Shown one piece after another: positions 8,604 to 15,906 of a stretch of DNA of 64,000 bases. Under the pieces are notes generated by a model that worked only from the letters and a program-made list of their open reading frames with translations, ran no database searches and had not been told where the DNA came from. Each line of letters begins with the position of its first letter. The first letter of the stretch is position 1. The DNA comes from Roseicyclus amphidinii. Lineage in GTDB: Bacteria > Pseudomonadota > Alphaproteobacteria > Rhodobacterales > Rhodobacteraceae. Both the position numbers and the translations under genes were made by a program. Location: the NCBI RefSeq assembly GCF_030163755.1, contig NZ_JASJOE010000006.1, positions 35,224-99,223 of the forward strand, given 5' to 3'.

Positions 8604-9229
8604 GTGCCGATTACGACCTCGACAGCGCCTACCGGATCGAAGGCCCCGCCGATGCGCGGCGCGTATATGACGATTGGGCCGCCACCTATGACGACAGTTT
8701 CGCGCGCGACTGGGGCTATGTCGCGCCCCGGCGGATCGCTGATATCTTCCTGGCCGAGGGCGGGCCGGCGGGCGGCCCGGTCCTCGACATCGGTGCCGGC
8801 ACCGGCCTGATGGCCGAGGCGCTGCCGGGTCTGATGATCGACGGGATCGACATCTCGCCCGAGATGCTGGCCCGCGCCGCCGCCAAGGGGCTGTATCGCA
8901 CCCGGATCGAGGCCGACCTGACCGCCGCCCTGCCGCTGGCCGATGCCGCCTATGGCGGGTTCGTCTCTTGCGGGACCTTCACCCATGGCCATGTCGGCGC
9001 GGACTGTTTGCCCGAGCTGCTGCGCGTCGCGGCCCCCGGCGCGCTGTTCTGCTGCGGCACCCGGCCCGCCGTCTATGACGCGATGGGCTTCGGCTCGGCC
9101 CTCGCGCTGGCGGCGGCGCGCGGGCAGATCACGCCGCCCCGCTTCTTCGAGATCGACATCTACGAGGGGGCCAGCCACGACCACGCCGCCGACACCGGCC
9201 TCGTCATGCTGTTCCGCAAGGCATCATGA
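8600..9229 (+). CDS. Class I SAM-dependent methyltransferase
   Basis: A 209-residue Rossmann methyltransferase with motif I VLDIGAGTGLMAEAL (61-75) and the acidic residue after beta-2 (GIDISPEML). The N-terminal RVYDDWAATYDDSF is typical of small-molecule methyltransferases. It overlaps the GNAT and FAD-oxidase genes by ATGA. The substrate is unknown. Because the next gene belongs to a family reported to oxidise aminoethylphosphonate or its N-methyl form, an aminophosphonate substrate is possible; a housekeeping passenger cannot be excluded. Confidence 0.8.
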   Translation: MSADYDLDSAYRIEGPADARRVYDDWAATYDDSFARDWGYVAPRRIADIFLAEGGPAGGPVLDIGAGTGLMAEALPGLMIDGIDISPEMLARAAAKGLYRTRIEADLTAALPLADAAYGGFVSCGTFTHGHVGADCLPELLRVAAPGALFCCGTRPAVYDAMGFGSALALAAARGQITPPRFFEIDIYEGASHDHAADTGLVMLFRKAS

Positions 9230-10356
9230 GCGCGGGTTACGATCTCGCCGTCGTCGGCGCGGGCATCCTCGGGCTGGCCCATGCGCTGGCCGCTGCCCGG
9301 CGCGGCAAGCGGGTCGTGGTGATCGACCGCGACGCGCAGGCCAACGGGGCCTCGATCCGCAATTTCGGCTTTGTCACCGTGACGGGCCAGCAGGCCGGCG
9401 AATGCTGGACCCGCGCGCGGCGCTCCCGCGAGGTCTGGGCCGAGGTCGCGCCCAGGGCCGGTATCGACATCCTGCAGCGCGGGCTGACCGTGCTGGTCGA
9501 ACGCCCGGAGGCGGTCGCGGTGCTGGAGGCTTTTGCCGCCACCGACATGGGCGCGGGCTGTCGCCTGATGTCCCGCAACGAGCTGGCCGCCGATCTGCCC
9601 ATCACCCCCAGCGTCACGGCGGGCCTGCGCAGCCCGCATGAGCTGCGCGTCGAAAGCCGCACCGCCATTCCGCGGCTTGCCGCTTGGCTTCAGGCCGAGA
9701 TGGGGGTCACCTTCCTCTGGCAGCGCCGCGTCACGGCGATTGCCCTGCCGCGGATCGAGACCTCGGCCGGGCCGGTGATGGCCGAGGCCGCGGTGATCTG
9801 CCCCGGCGACGAGTTCACCGGGCTTCACGCCGACCGGATCGCCGCGATGGGCTTCACCCGCTGCTTGCTCCACATGCTGCGCGTGGCTCCCGCATCCCCC
9901 GTGCCGCTGCCGACGCCGGTGATGTCCGACCTCGGGCTTGCGCGCTACCTCGGCTATGCCGACCTGCCCGAGGCCGCGCCGCTCAAGGCCCGGCTCGATG
10001 CCGAGAAGGCGCAGGCGCTGGCCGAGGGGATCCACCTGATCGCCGTGCAATCCGCCGATGGCAGCCTCGTGGTGGGCGACAGCCACCGTTATGCCGCGAC
10101 GCCCCATCCTTTCGCGGGCGCGGATGTCGACGACCTGATCCTGACGGAACTGGACGCCGTGCTGGACCTGCCCGGCCGCCGCGTGACGGAACGCTGGACC
10201 GGCACCTATGCCAGCGCGCCCGACCGTCTGGCCTGGATCGACCATGTCTCGGACGCCGAGAAACTGGTCATCGTCACCTCGGGCACCGGGGCCTCGACCG
10301 GCTTCGCCATCGCCGAGGAGACCATCGCATCGCTCTACGGAAAGGCAGACCCATGA
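9226..10356 (+). CDS. FAD-dependent oxidoreductase, phosphonatase-associated family (TIGR03364-like)
   Basis: A 376-residue DAO-fold flavoenzyme with the N-terminal dinucleotide motif VVGAGILGLAHALAAARRG (GxGxxG at residues 11-16) and an acidic strand end (VVVIDRD). The RNFGFVTVTGQQAGE segment and the C-terminal TSGTGASTGFAIAEE match the family I recall as TIGR03364, which sits beside phosphonatase genes. Members are reported to oxidise 2-aminoethylphosphonate or N-methylated forms to phosphonoacetaldehyde. No transaminase (phnW) gene is in the cluster, so this enzyme would supply the substrate of the next gene, phnX, which it overlaps by ATGA at 10353. Confidence 0.82.
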   Translation: MSAGYDLAVVGAGILGLAHALAAARRGKRVVVIDRDAQANGASIRNFGFVTVTGQQAGECWTRARRSREVWAEVAPRAGIDILQRGLTVLVERPEAVAVLEAFAATDMGAGCRLMSRNELAADLPITPSVTAGLRSPHELRVESRTAIPRLAAWLQAEMGVTFLWQRRVTAIALPRIETSAGPVMAEAAVICPGDEFTGLHADRIAAMGFTRCLLHMLRVAPASPVPLPTPVMSDLGLARYLGYADLPEAAPLKARLDAEKAQALAEGIHLIAVQSADGSLVVGDSHRYAATPHPFAGADVDDLILTELDAVLDLPGRRVTERWTGTYASAPDRLAWIDHVSDAEKLVIVTSGTGASTGFAIAEETIASLYGKADP

Positions 10357-11132
10357 CCACCCTCAAGGCCGTGATCTTCGACTGGGCCGGAACGATGATC
10401 GATTTCGGCTCCTTCGCGCCGATGGGCGTCTTCGTCGAAGCCTTCCGCCGTTTCGACGTCGAGGCCACGATCACGGAGGCCCGTGCGCCCATGGGCCTGC
10501 CGAAACGGGACCATATCGACGCGATGCTGAAGGCGCCCCGCCTGTCCGCCGAATGGGCGCGGGTCCATGGCGCGGCCCCGAACGCGGCCGATGTCGACCG
10601 GGTCTACGAGGTCTTCGTGCCGATGAACGAAGAGGTCGTGGCCGACTATGCCACCCTCGTGCCGGGGGCGAAGGACACGCTGGATTGGCTGGCTGCTCGC
10701 GGCATCAAGGTCGGCTCGACCACGGGCTATACCCGCTCGATCATGGAGCGGGTCGCGCCGGTGGCGGCGGCGCAGGGCTATGCGCCGCTCAACATGGTCT
10801 GCGCCGATGACCTGCCCGAGGGGCGGCCGGGGCCCTTGGGCATGTATCGATGCTTCGTCGATCTGGCCGTCCATCCGCCCGCTGCCGTGCTCAAGGTCGA
10901 TGACACGCCGCCCGGCATCGCCGAAGGGGTCGCGGCCGGTTGCCCGACCGTGGGTGTCGCGCTTTCGGGGAATATCGCGGGCAAGACGCCCGAGGAACTG
11001 GCGGCCCTCCCCGAGGCCGAGGTCGCCGCGATCCGGGCCGAGGCGACGGCGATCCTGAAGGACGCGGGCGCCACCCATGTCATCGACACCGTGGCCGACC
11101 TGCCCGCGCTGATCGAAGGGCATTTCGCATGA
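10353..11132 (+). CDS. phnX: Phosphonoacetaldehyde hydrolase (phosphonatase)
   Basis: A 259-residue HAD-superfamily enzyme that splits phosphonoacetaldehyde into acetaldehyde and phosphate. Diagnostic residues are present: the nucleophile Asp10 in FDWAGT, and Lys51 in MGLPKRDHI, the Schiff-base lysine that separates true PhnX from look-alike HAD proteins. Later HAD motifs are visible at GSTTGYTRS and LKVDDTPPGIAEG. The length is close to Bacillus PhnX (about 265). It overlaps the FAD oxidase upstream and the esterase-like gene downstream by ATGA. This is the anchor for calling the operon phosphonate-related. Confidence 0.93.
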   Translation: MTTLKAVIFDWAGTMIDFGSFAPMGVFVEAFRRFDVEATITEARAPMGLPKRDHIDAMLKAPRLSAEWARVHGAAPNAADVDRVYEVFVPMNEEVVADYATLVPGAKDTLDWLAARGIKVGSTTGYTRSIMERVAPVAAAQGYAPLNMVCADDLPEGRPGPLGMYRCFVDLAVHPPAAVLKVDDTPPGIAEGVAAGCPTVGVALSGNIAGKTPEELAALPEAEVAAIRAEATAILKDAGATHVIDTVADLPALIEGHFA

Positions 11133-12604
11133 TCCGCCGGCCGAACATCCTGCTGATCACCGCGGACCAGTGGCGTGGCGACAGCCTCGGGTTGATGGGG
11201 CACCCTTGCGTGCGGACACCGGCGCTGGACGCCCTTGCCACCGAAGCGATGGTCTTTGCCAATCACTTCGCCCCCTGCGCGCCCTGCTCGCCCGCGCGGG
11301 CGTCGCTCTATACCGGGCTATACCAGATGAACCACCGCGTCGTGGCCAATGGCACGCCGCTTGATGCGCGGTTCGACACCATCGCGCTGGCCGCGCGGCG
11401 GGCGGGCTACCGGCCCACGCTGTTCGGATACACCGACACCACGCTCGACCCTCGCGGGCGCGCGCCGGACGACCCCGAGCTGCACAGCTACGAAGAGGTC
11501 CTGCCCGGCTTCACCTGCCGCCAGCCACTGCGCGAGGATGACAGGACCTGGATCATCTGGCTGCGCCAGCGCGGTCATTCCGAAACGCTGCTGGCCGATC
11601 CCCATGCCGTCGCGCCCGCGCCCGATGGCGGCGTGTCGCTTGCCCCGCCCGGTTACGGGCCCCAGGAGACGCAGACCGCTTTCCTCGTGGAAAAGCTGCT
11701 CGACTGGCATGCCGAGCAAGAGGCGGGGCACCCATGGTTCGCGCATGTCTCTTTCCTGCGGCCGCATCCGCCTTTCGTCGTCCCCGAACCCTTTGCCTCG
11801 ATGGTCTCGCCGGCCGATGTGCCCGCCCCGATCCCGTTGGCCGCGGACCCGCATCCGCTGGTGCGGCTGACCCGTGATCGTGCGGCGGCGGCGAATTTCC
11901 AGCCCGGCCTCTCCGGCACCATCGCCCAGCTTTCTCCCGATGACATCCTGCGCATCCGCGCGCTTTACTATGGCATGATCGCCGAGGTGGACGCGCAGCT
12001 TGGCCGTCTGTTCGAGACCCTGAAGGCGCGCGGCGACTGGGAGGAGACCCTCGTGATCTTCACCTCGGATCATGGCGAGATGCTGGGTGATCACGGGCTT
12101 CTGGGCAAGGGCGGCTTCCATGCCGGGGGGCAGCATATCCCCCTGATCATCCGCCTGCCGGGCGGCGTGGCGGGGCTGACGCAGGGTTTCACCTCGGCTG
12201 CCGACGTCTTTCCCTCGCTGCTGGATCTCTGGGGCATCGCGCCGGGTCATGCCCCCGATGGCGAGACACTGCTGCCGGCCCTGAGCGGCGCGGGCGGGGC
12301 GGAGCGCGACTGGGCGCTGTGGGAGTATGACTTCCGCCACGCCCTGCCTGACGCGATGCGCAACCAGATGGGCCTCGATCCGCGCGACTGTCACCTGAGC
12401 GTGTTGCGCCGGCGCGATGCGCAATATGTCCATTCCCCTGCCTTTCCGCCGCTGGTCTTCGACCTTGAGCGCGACCCCTCGGGGTCGGTCGATCTGGCCG
12501 GGCAAGCCTGCGATCTGCGCCGGGACATGGCCGAGGCGCTCTTGCGGCGCCTGACGCGGCTGCGGGATGACACACTGGCCGGGCGCCCGCTGGCCGGGGC
12601 GTGA
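11129..12604 (+). CDS. Sulfatase-fold hydrolase, likely phosphonate monoester hydrolase
   Basis: A 491-residue alkaline-phosphatase-superfamily enzyme. The metal-binding start NILLITADQWRGD (Asp13, Gln14), the formylglycine motif CSPAR with Cys53, and FTSDHGEMLGDHGLLGK are all visible. Sequence style fits the phosphonate monoester hydrolase/phosphodiesterase branch rather than strict arylsulfatases. There is no signal peptide, so it acts in the cytosol, consistent with imported substrate. Activity needs Cys53 converted to formylglycine by a maturase that is not in this window. As the last gene after phnX it would free an aminophosphonate from an ester. An arylsulfatase role remains possible. 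Confidence 0.8.
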   Translation: MIRRPNILLITADQWRGDSLGLMGHPCVRTPALDALATEAMVFANHFAPCAPCSPARASLYTGLYQMNHRVVANGTPLDARFDTIALAARRAGYRPTLFGYTDTTLDPRGRAPDDPELHSYEEVLPGFTCRQPLREDDRTWIIWLRQRGHSETLLADPHAVAPAPDGGVSLAPPGYGPQETQTAFLVEKLLDWHAEQEAGHPWFAHVSFLRPHPPFVVPEPFASMVSPADVPAPIPLAADPHPLVRLTRDRAAAANFQPGLSGTIAQLSPDDILRIRALYYGMIAEVDAQLGRLFETLKARGDWEETLVIFTSDHGEMLGDHGLLGKGGFHAGGQHIPLIIRLPGGVAGLTQGFTSAADVFPSLLDLWGIAPGHAPDGETLLPALSGAGGAERDWALWEYDFRHALPDAMRNQMGLDPRDCHLSVLRRRDAQYVHSPAFPPLVFDLERDPSGSVDLAGQACDLRRDMAEALLRRLTRLRDDTLAGRPLAGA

Positions 12605-12877
12605 TGCCCGGTATCGGCGGCGGGCACGCAGCCGCATGAGATGGATCGGGATGCCGACGCCCGAAGGCACGAGCAGGACATTCACGGCCCGTGTCGCTGT
12701 GACCATCTCGCGCGCCTCCACGTCGGTTCCGGTTCCCTTGACCTGTGGACGGTTCGGCACGGGTGCAACAGGGCGCGGACCGATATGGCGGCGATGCCAT
12801 GGCGATGCCGTATTCGTGGTGCTAGGCTCCTCCCAACAGGTCGGCGGGACCACCGCCGCGCATCCCGAGGCAGTGTC
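12605..12877. other. Intergenic region upstream of the LpxR-like gene
   Basis: A 273-base stretch between the sulfatase-fold gene and the LpxR-like gene. I see no convincing coding frame on either strand and no strong terminator. A GTGCTAGGCT segment near 12819-12828 could be part of a -10 region, but no good -35 partner stands out. Confidence 0.3.
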
Positions 12878-13798
12878 ATGGTACGATTTCTTCCCCTGGT
12901 CGGGGCATCCCTGGTTTCCCTGTTGGGCCTTGCCCCCGAGCTGCGTGCCGAGGACGGGCGTCAGCCCCTCGGCACCCTGCGGCTTTTCAGCAATGACACG
13001 ATTGCCGACCGTCAGGACCGCTGGCGGTCGGGTGGCTACGGCGTGAGCATGGTCCGCGGCGAAAGCTGGGACGGGGAGCTGCCGTCGCGGCCTTTCGCGG
13101 TGATGGAATACCGCCTGCGCGGCGAGGCGATCGCGCCCGACAACCTCAACAACCCCGATCCCGCGGATCGGCTTTACGCCGGAACCTGGTGGCTGGGGGC
13201 GCATACGCATTTCGCGTGGCGGGGTTTCGAGGTGACGGGCGGGGTCGACCTTGCGGTCACGGGCGAACAGTCGGGCATCCGCCGACTGCAGGGGGCGATC
13301 CACGAACAGCTGTCCATGCCGCGCATGAACATCGGCGATCACCAGGTCGAGGATGGCGTCTACCTGCATGGGACGGCCGAGATCGCGCGCAGCCTGCGCT
13401 GGAACCGGGGCGAGGTTCGCCCCTTTCTCGAGCTGCAGGCGGGCGTCGAGACCATGGCCCGCGTCGGCGTCGACGTGACCCTCGGCACCCTTGGCGAGGG
13501 CGGCCTGCGCCTGCGCGACCCGATCACCGGCCAGCGGCCCGAGGCGGTCGTGGGCGGTGGTGCCGGCGGCTGGTCCTTCCTGCTGGGGGGCGATGTCGCG
13601 GCGGTGGAAGGCTCCGTCTTCCTGCCCGAGGATCGCGGCTATCGGGCCGAGCCCTTGCGTCACCGGCTGCGGGCCGGAGTGAACTACGGGTTCGGAAACC
13701 GGAACATCTTTTACGGCGTGACCTACCTGTCCGAGGAATTCGTCGGGCAGTCCGAAGGGCAGGTGGTCGGCTCGCTCAGCCTGGGCTTCCAGTTCTGA
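12878..13798 (+). CDS. LpxR-family lipid A deacylase-like outer membrane protein (DUF2219)
   Basis: A 306-residue protein with a signal peptide (MVRFLPLVGASLVSLLGLAPELRA) and an outer-membrane beta-barrel ending in Phe (VVGSLSLGFQF). The N-terminal FSNDTIADRQDRWRSGGYGVS resembles the LpxR start N-D…DR…TxG, in which Asn and Asp are catalytic, and a conserved-type His occurs in GAIHEQL. LpxR removes the 3'-acyloxyacyl chain of lipid A. I start at ATG 12878, the first that gives a signal peptide. Whether it is an active deacylase cannot be judged from the sequence. Confidence 0.78.
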   Translation: MVRFLPLVGASLVSLLGLAPELRAEDGRQPLGTLRLFSNDTIADRQDRWRSGGYGVSMVRGESWDGELPSRPFAVMEYRLRGEAIAPDNLNNPDPADRLYAGTWWLGAHTHFAWRGFEVTGGVDLAVTGEQSGIRRLQGAIHEQLSMPRMNIGDHQVEDGVYLHGTAEIARSLRWNRGEVRPFLELQAGVETMARVGVDVTLGTLGEGGLRLRDPITGQRPEAVVGGGAGGWSFLLGGDVAAVEGSVFLPEDRGYRAEPLRHRLRAGVNYGFGNRNIFYGVTYLSEEFVGQSEGQVVGSLSLGFQF

Positions 13799-13818
13799 GG
13801 AATTGTAGCCGCAGCCGA

Positions 13819-13885
13819 ATCAGACGCTATACATGGTGATTCGCGTCTGATATGGTGATGTCAATGCACGGGCGATCAACGCCCG
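13819..13885. repeat. Two inverted repeats upstream of the Hint-domain gene
   Basis: ATCAGACGC (13819-13827) pairs with GCGTCTGAT (13843-13851), and CGGGCG (13869-13874) pairs with CGCCCG (13880-13885) around a 5-base loop. ATGGTGAT occurs twice in this stretch. The first dyad could terminate the LpxR-like gene or be an operator; no T tract follows either. Confidence 0.45.
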
Positions 13886-13914
13886 GCTTACACATAACCT
13901 GACGAGGCGGGGCA

Positions 13915-14994
13915 ATGGGCACGGGCTTTCGGGGCGCGTTCGTGATCTCATGGGCGCAAATCTGGATAGATGGATATCCGGCAGAAGATCAAAAAGACCT
14001 GGTGGAAGGCATGGGGTGGAGCTGGCATGGCCGCGCGCTTCCCCTCGAAGGCGACGGTGCCGCCCTCATCCTGACCACCAGCCGGGACCATCAGGAGCTT
14101 CGTTCCCGCGCGGCGCGGGTGGTGCGCAAACTGTTGCAGCGCCCGGCGCCCGGCCCCGCCGACATTGCCGCCGACGAGGCCGATCCGATCTTTCGCGGGG
14201 CCTTCGTCGTCTCGGACGGCAAGCGGTTCTTCACCGTGGTTCCCATCAGGATCGAGGATGCGGCAGAGCCGATCCTGCTGTTTGCCGGCGACATGCCGCC
14301 CCCCGACCGCGACCTGACCATCGTGCATTGCTCGGAACGGACGCTGCGCGCGACCCCGTCCGAACGTCCGTCGGTCATCTGTTTCACGCCGGGCACGCGG
14401 ATGCGGACCGAAACGGGCGACAAGGCGATCGAGGATCTCGGACCGGGCGACCGTCTTCTGACCCGCGACAGCGGCCCGCAAGAGGTGCTGTGGACCGGCC
14501 ATCGCCGGATGTCGGGCGCGCGGCTCTTCGCAATGCCGGACCAGCGCCCCATCCGCCTGCGCAAGGGGGCGCTCGGCCTCGACCGGCCCGAGGACGATCT
14601 TGTCGTCAGCCCGGAACATCGCGTGCTGGTCACCGGGGCCGCCGCGCGCGAGCTCTGGGGCGAACCCGAGGTGCTGGTGCGCGCCGCCGACCTGGTGAGC
14701 GACCGCTACATCACCGTGGATCATTCCCTGCGCGAGACCTGGTACATTCACCTGATGCTGGAACGGCACGAGGTGGTCTGGGCCAACGGGCTCGAGGTCG
14801 AGACCTTCCACCCCGGCTTCATGGGACTCGAGCACCTCAACCGCGGGCAGCGCGAGCTGCTGTTCGACCTGCGGCCCGAGCTTGCGCGCAACGTCGGCCT
14901 TTACGGGCCACCGGCGCGGCGCATGGCCAGCCGGGCCGAGGCCGCGATCCTGACGGGCGGTCGACCCGCGAAATCGGTGACCGCGCGGCATTGA
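13915..14994 (+). CDS. Hint-domain (Hedgehog/intein-like) protein
   Basis: A 359-residue protein whose C-terminal half is a Hint module: it begins at Cys156 (ICFTPGTRMRTETGDKAIEDL), continues with GDRLLTRDSGPQEVLWTGHRR, and contains the SPEHRVLVTG strand and a WYIHLMLERHEVVWANGLEVETF segment. Such proteins are common in Rhodobacteraceae and are thought to self-process at the Cys. The first 150 residues have no recognised domain and no signal peptide. No protease or secretion gene lies next to it. A GAGGCGGGG ribosome-binding stretch precedes the ATG. Confidence 0.8.
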   Translation: MGTGFRGAFVISWAQIWIDGYPAEDQKDLVEGMGWSWHGRALPLEGDGAALILTTSRDHQELRSRAARVVRKLLQRPAPGPADIAADEADPIFRGAFVVSDGKRFFTVVPIRIEDAAEPILLFAGDMPPPDRDLTIVHCSERTLRATPSERPSVICFTPGTRMRTETGDKAIEDLGPGDRLLTRDSGPQEVLWTGHRRMSGARLFAMPDQRPIRLRKGALGLDRPEDDLVVSPEHRVLVTGAAARELWGEPEVLVRAADLVSDRYITVDHSLRETWYIHLMLERHEVVWANGLEVETFHPGFMGLEHLNRGQRELLFDLRPELARNVGLYGPPARRMASRAEAAILTGGRPAKSVTARH

Positions 14995-15018
14995 CAGCCT
15001 CTGCGTTTCCTGTAGAAG
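14991..15018 (+). promoter_or_regulatory. Candidate sigma70 promoter of rpsD
   Basis: TTGACA at 14991-14996 and TAGAAG at 15013-15018 are separated by 16 bases. The -35 box overlaps the stop codon of the Hint-domain gene. It would give a leader of about 180 bases before rpsD. Confidence 0.6.
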
Positions 15019-15026
15019 CCCGCCAT

Positions 15027-15109
15027 CCCCGGTCTGCGAAGGCCGGGGTTTCACATTGGTGTTGGTGGCCCCCGCAAGGGGATGCCTGTCACCCCGGCCA
15101 CAACCGGGG
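15027..15109 (+). promoter_or_regulatory. Structured rpsD leader with three GC hairpins
   Basis: Three hairpins lie in the leader: CCCCGG/CCGGGG (15027-15048), CCCC-GCAA-GGGG with a GNRA loop (15070-15081), and CCCCGG-CCACAA-CCGGGG (15092-15109). The first and third share identical arms and could pair alternatively. Ribosomal protein S4 represses its own operon in enterics by binding a leader structure, so an autoregulatory element is a reasonable inference; the sequence does not prove it. Confidence 0.45.
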
Positions 15110-15204
15110 AAAGGACAACGCCCTTCGACGACACCCGCATCTTCGGGGCCGGGCACAGGTTTCCCGATCCGGATGCGGGGACACATATTGAAGGAGATCA
15201 GACG

Positions 15205-15825
15205 GTGACCAAACGCACCTCTGCCAAGTACAAGATCGACCGCCGCATGGGCGAAAACATCTGGGGCCGTCCGAAGTCCCCGGTGAACAAGCGCGAATAC
15301 GGCCCCGGCCAGCACGGCCAGCGCCGCAAGGGCAAGATGTCGGACTTCGGTCTGCAGCTGCGCGCCAAGCAGAAGCTCAAGGGCTATTACGGCGACCTGA
15401 CCGAAAAGCAGTTCCGCCGCATCTATGCCGACGCCGAGCGCCAGCGCGGTGATACCGGCGAGCTGCTGATCGGCCTGCTCGAGCGCCGTCTCGACGCCGT
15501 CGTCTACCGCGCCAAGTTCGTGCCGACGATCTTTGCCGCGCGCCAGTTCGTGAACCACGGCCACGTCCTCGTGAACGGCAAGCGCGTGAACATCCCCTCC
15601 TACCGCGTGAAAGAGGGTGACGTGATCGAAGTGCGCCAGAAGTCCAAGCAGATGGTCGTCCTGCTCGAGGCCGTCCAGCTCGCCGAGCGTGACGTGCCCG
15701 ATTACATCGAGGCCGACCATTCCAAGATGACCGCCACCTTCGTGCGGACGCCGGGCCTGGGCGATGTGCCTTACCCGGTGATGATGGAACCGAACCTCGT
15801 CATCGAATATTACGCGCAGAACTGA
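15205..15825 (+). CDS. rpsD: 30S ribosomal protein S4
   Basis: A 206-residue S4 protein. The N-terminal [19 protein letters not shown] and the S4 RNA-binding segment ([18 protein letters not shown], then [24 protein letters not shown]) are clear. The start is GTG 15205 with an AAGGAG ribosome-binding site 9 bases upstream. S4 binds 16S rRNA early in 30S assembly. It stands alone here, outside the alpha operon, with its own promoter and a strong terminator, as I recall for other alphaproteobacteria. Confidence 0.97.
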   Translation: MTKRTSAKYKIDRRMGENIWGRPKSPVNKREYGPGQHGQRRKGKMSDFGLQLRAKQKLKGYYGDLTEKQFRRIYADAERQRGDTGELLIGLLERRLDAVVYRAKFVPTIFAARQFVNHGHVLVNGKRVNIPSYRVKEGDVIEVRQKSKQMVVLLEAVQLAERDVPDYIEADHSKMTATFVRTPGLGDVPYPVMMEPNLVIEYYAQN

Positions 15826-15847
15826 TAGTCTCTGCACGCGACGTCTT

Positions 15848-15882
15848 GGGGCCGTGCCGTTCTGGCGCGGCCCCTTTCGTTT
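15848..15882 (+). terminator. Rho-independent terminator of rpsD
   Basis: An 11-base stem with one G-T wobble (15848-15858 against 15864-15874, loop GTTCT) is followed by TTTCGTTT, 22 bases after the rpsD stop. Confidence 0.85.
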
Positions 15883-15906
15883 CTGGACCTGTCCCCGGAG
15901 GCCGCC

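Noticed and set aside
11129..12604. A simple arylsulfatase annotation
   Set aside because: The CSPAR motif alone would allow it, but the coupling to phnX and the lack of a signal peptide favour a phosphonate ester hydrolase; the arylsulfatase option is kept as an alternative.
12605..12760. Minus-strand stretch reading VTATRAVNVLLVPSGVGIPIHLMRLRARRRY
   Set aside because: It looks protein-like for about 30 residues, but the frame continues into antisense of the sulfatase-fold gene, without start, stop or domain support.
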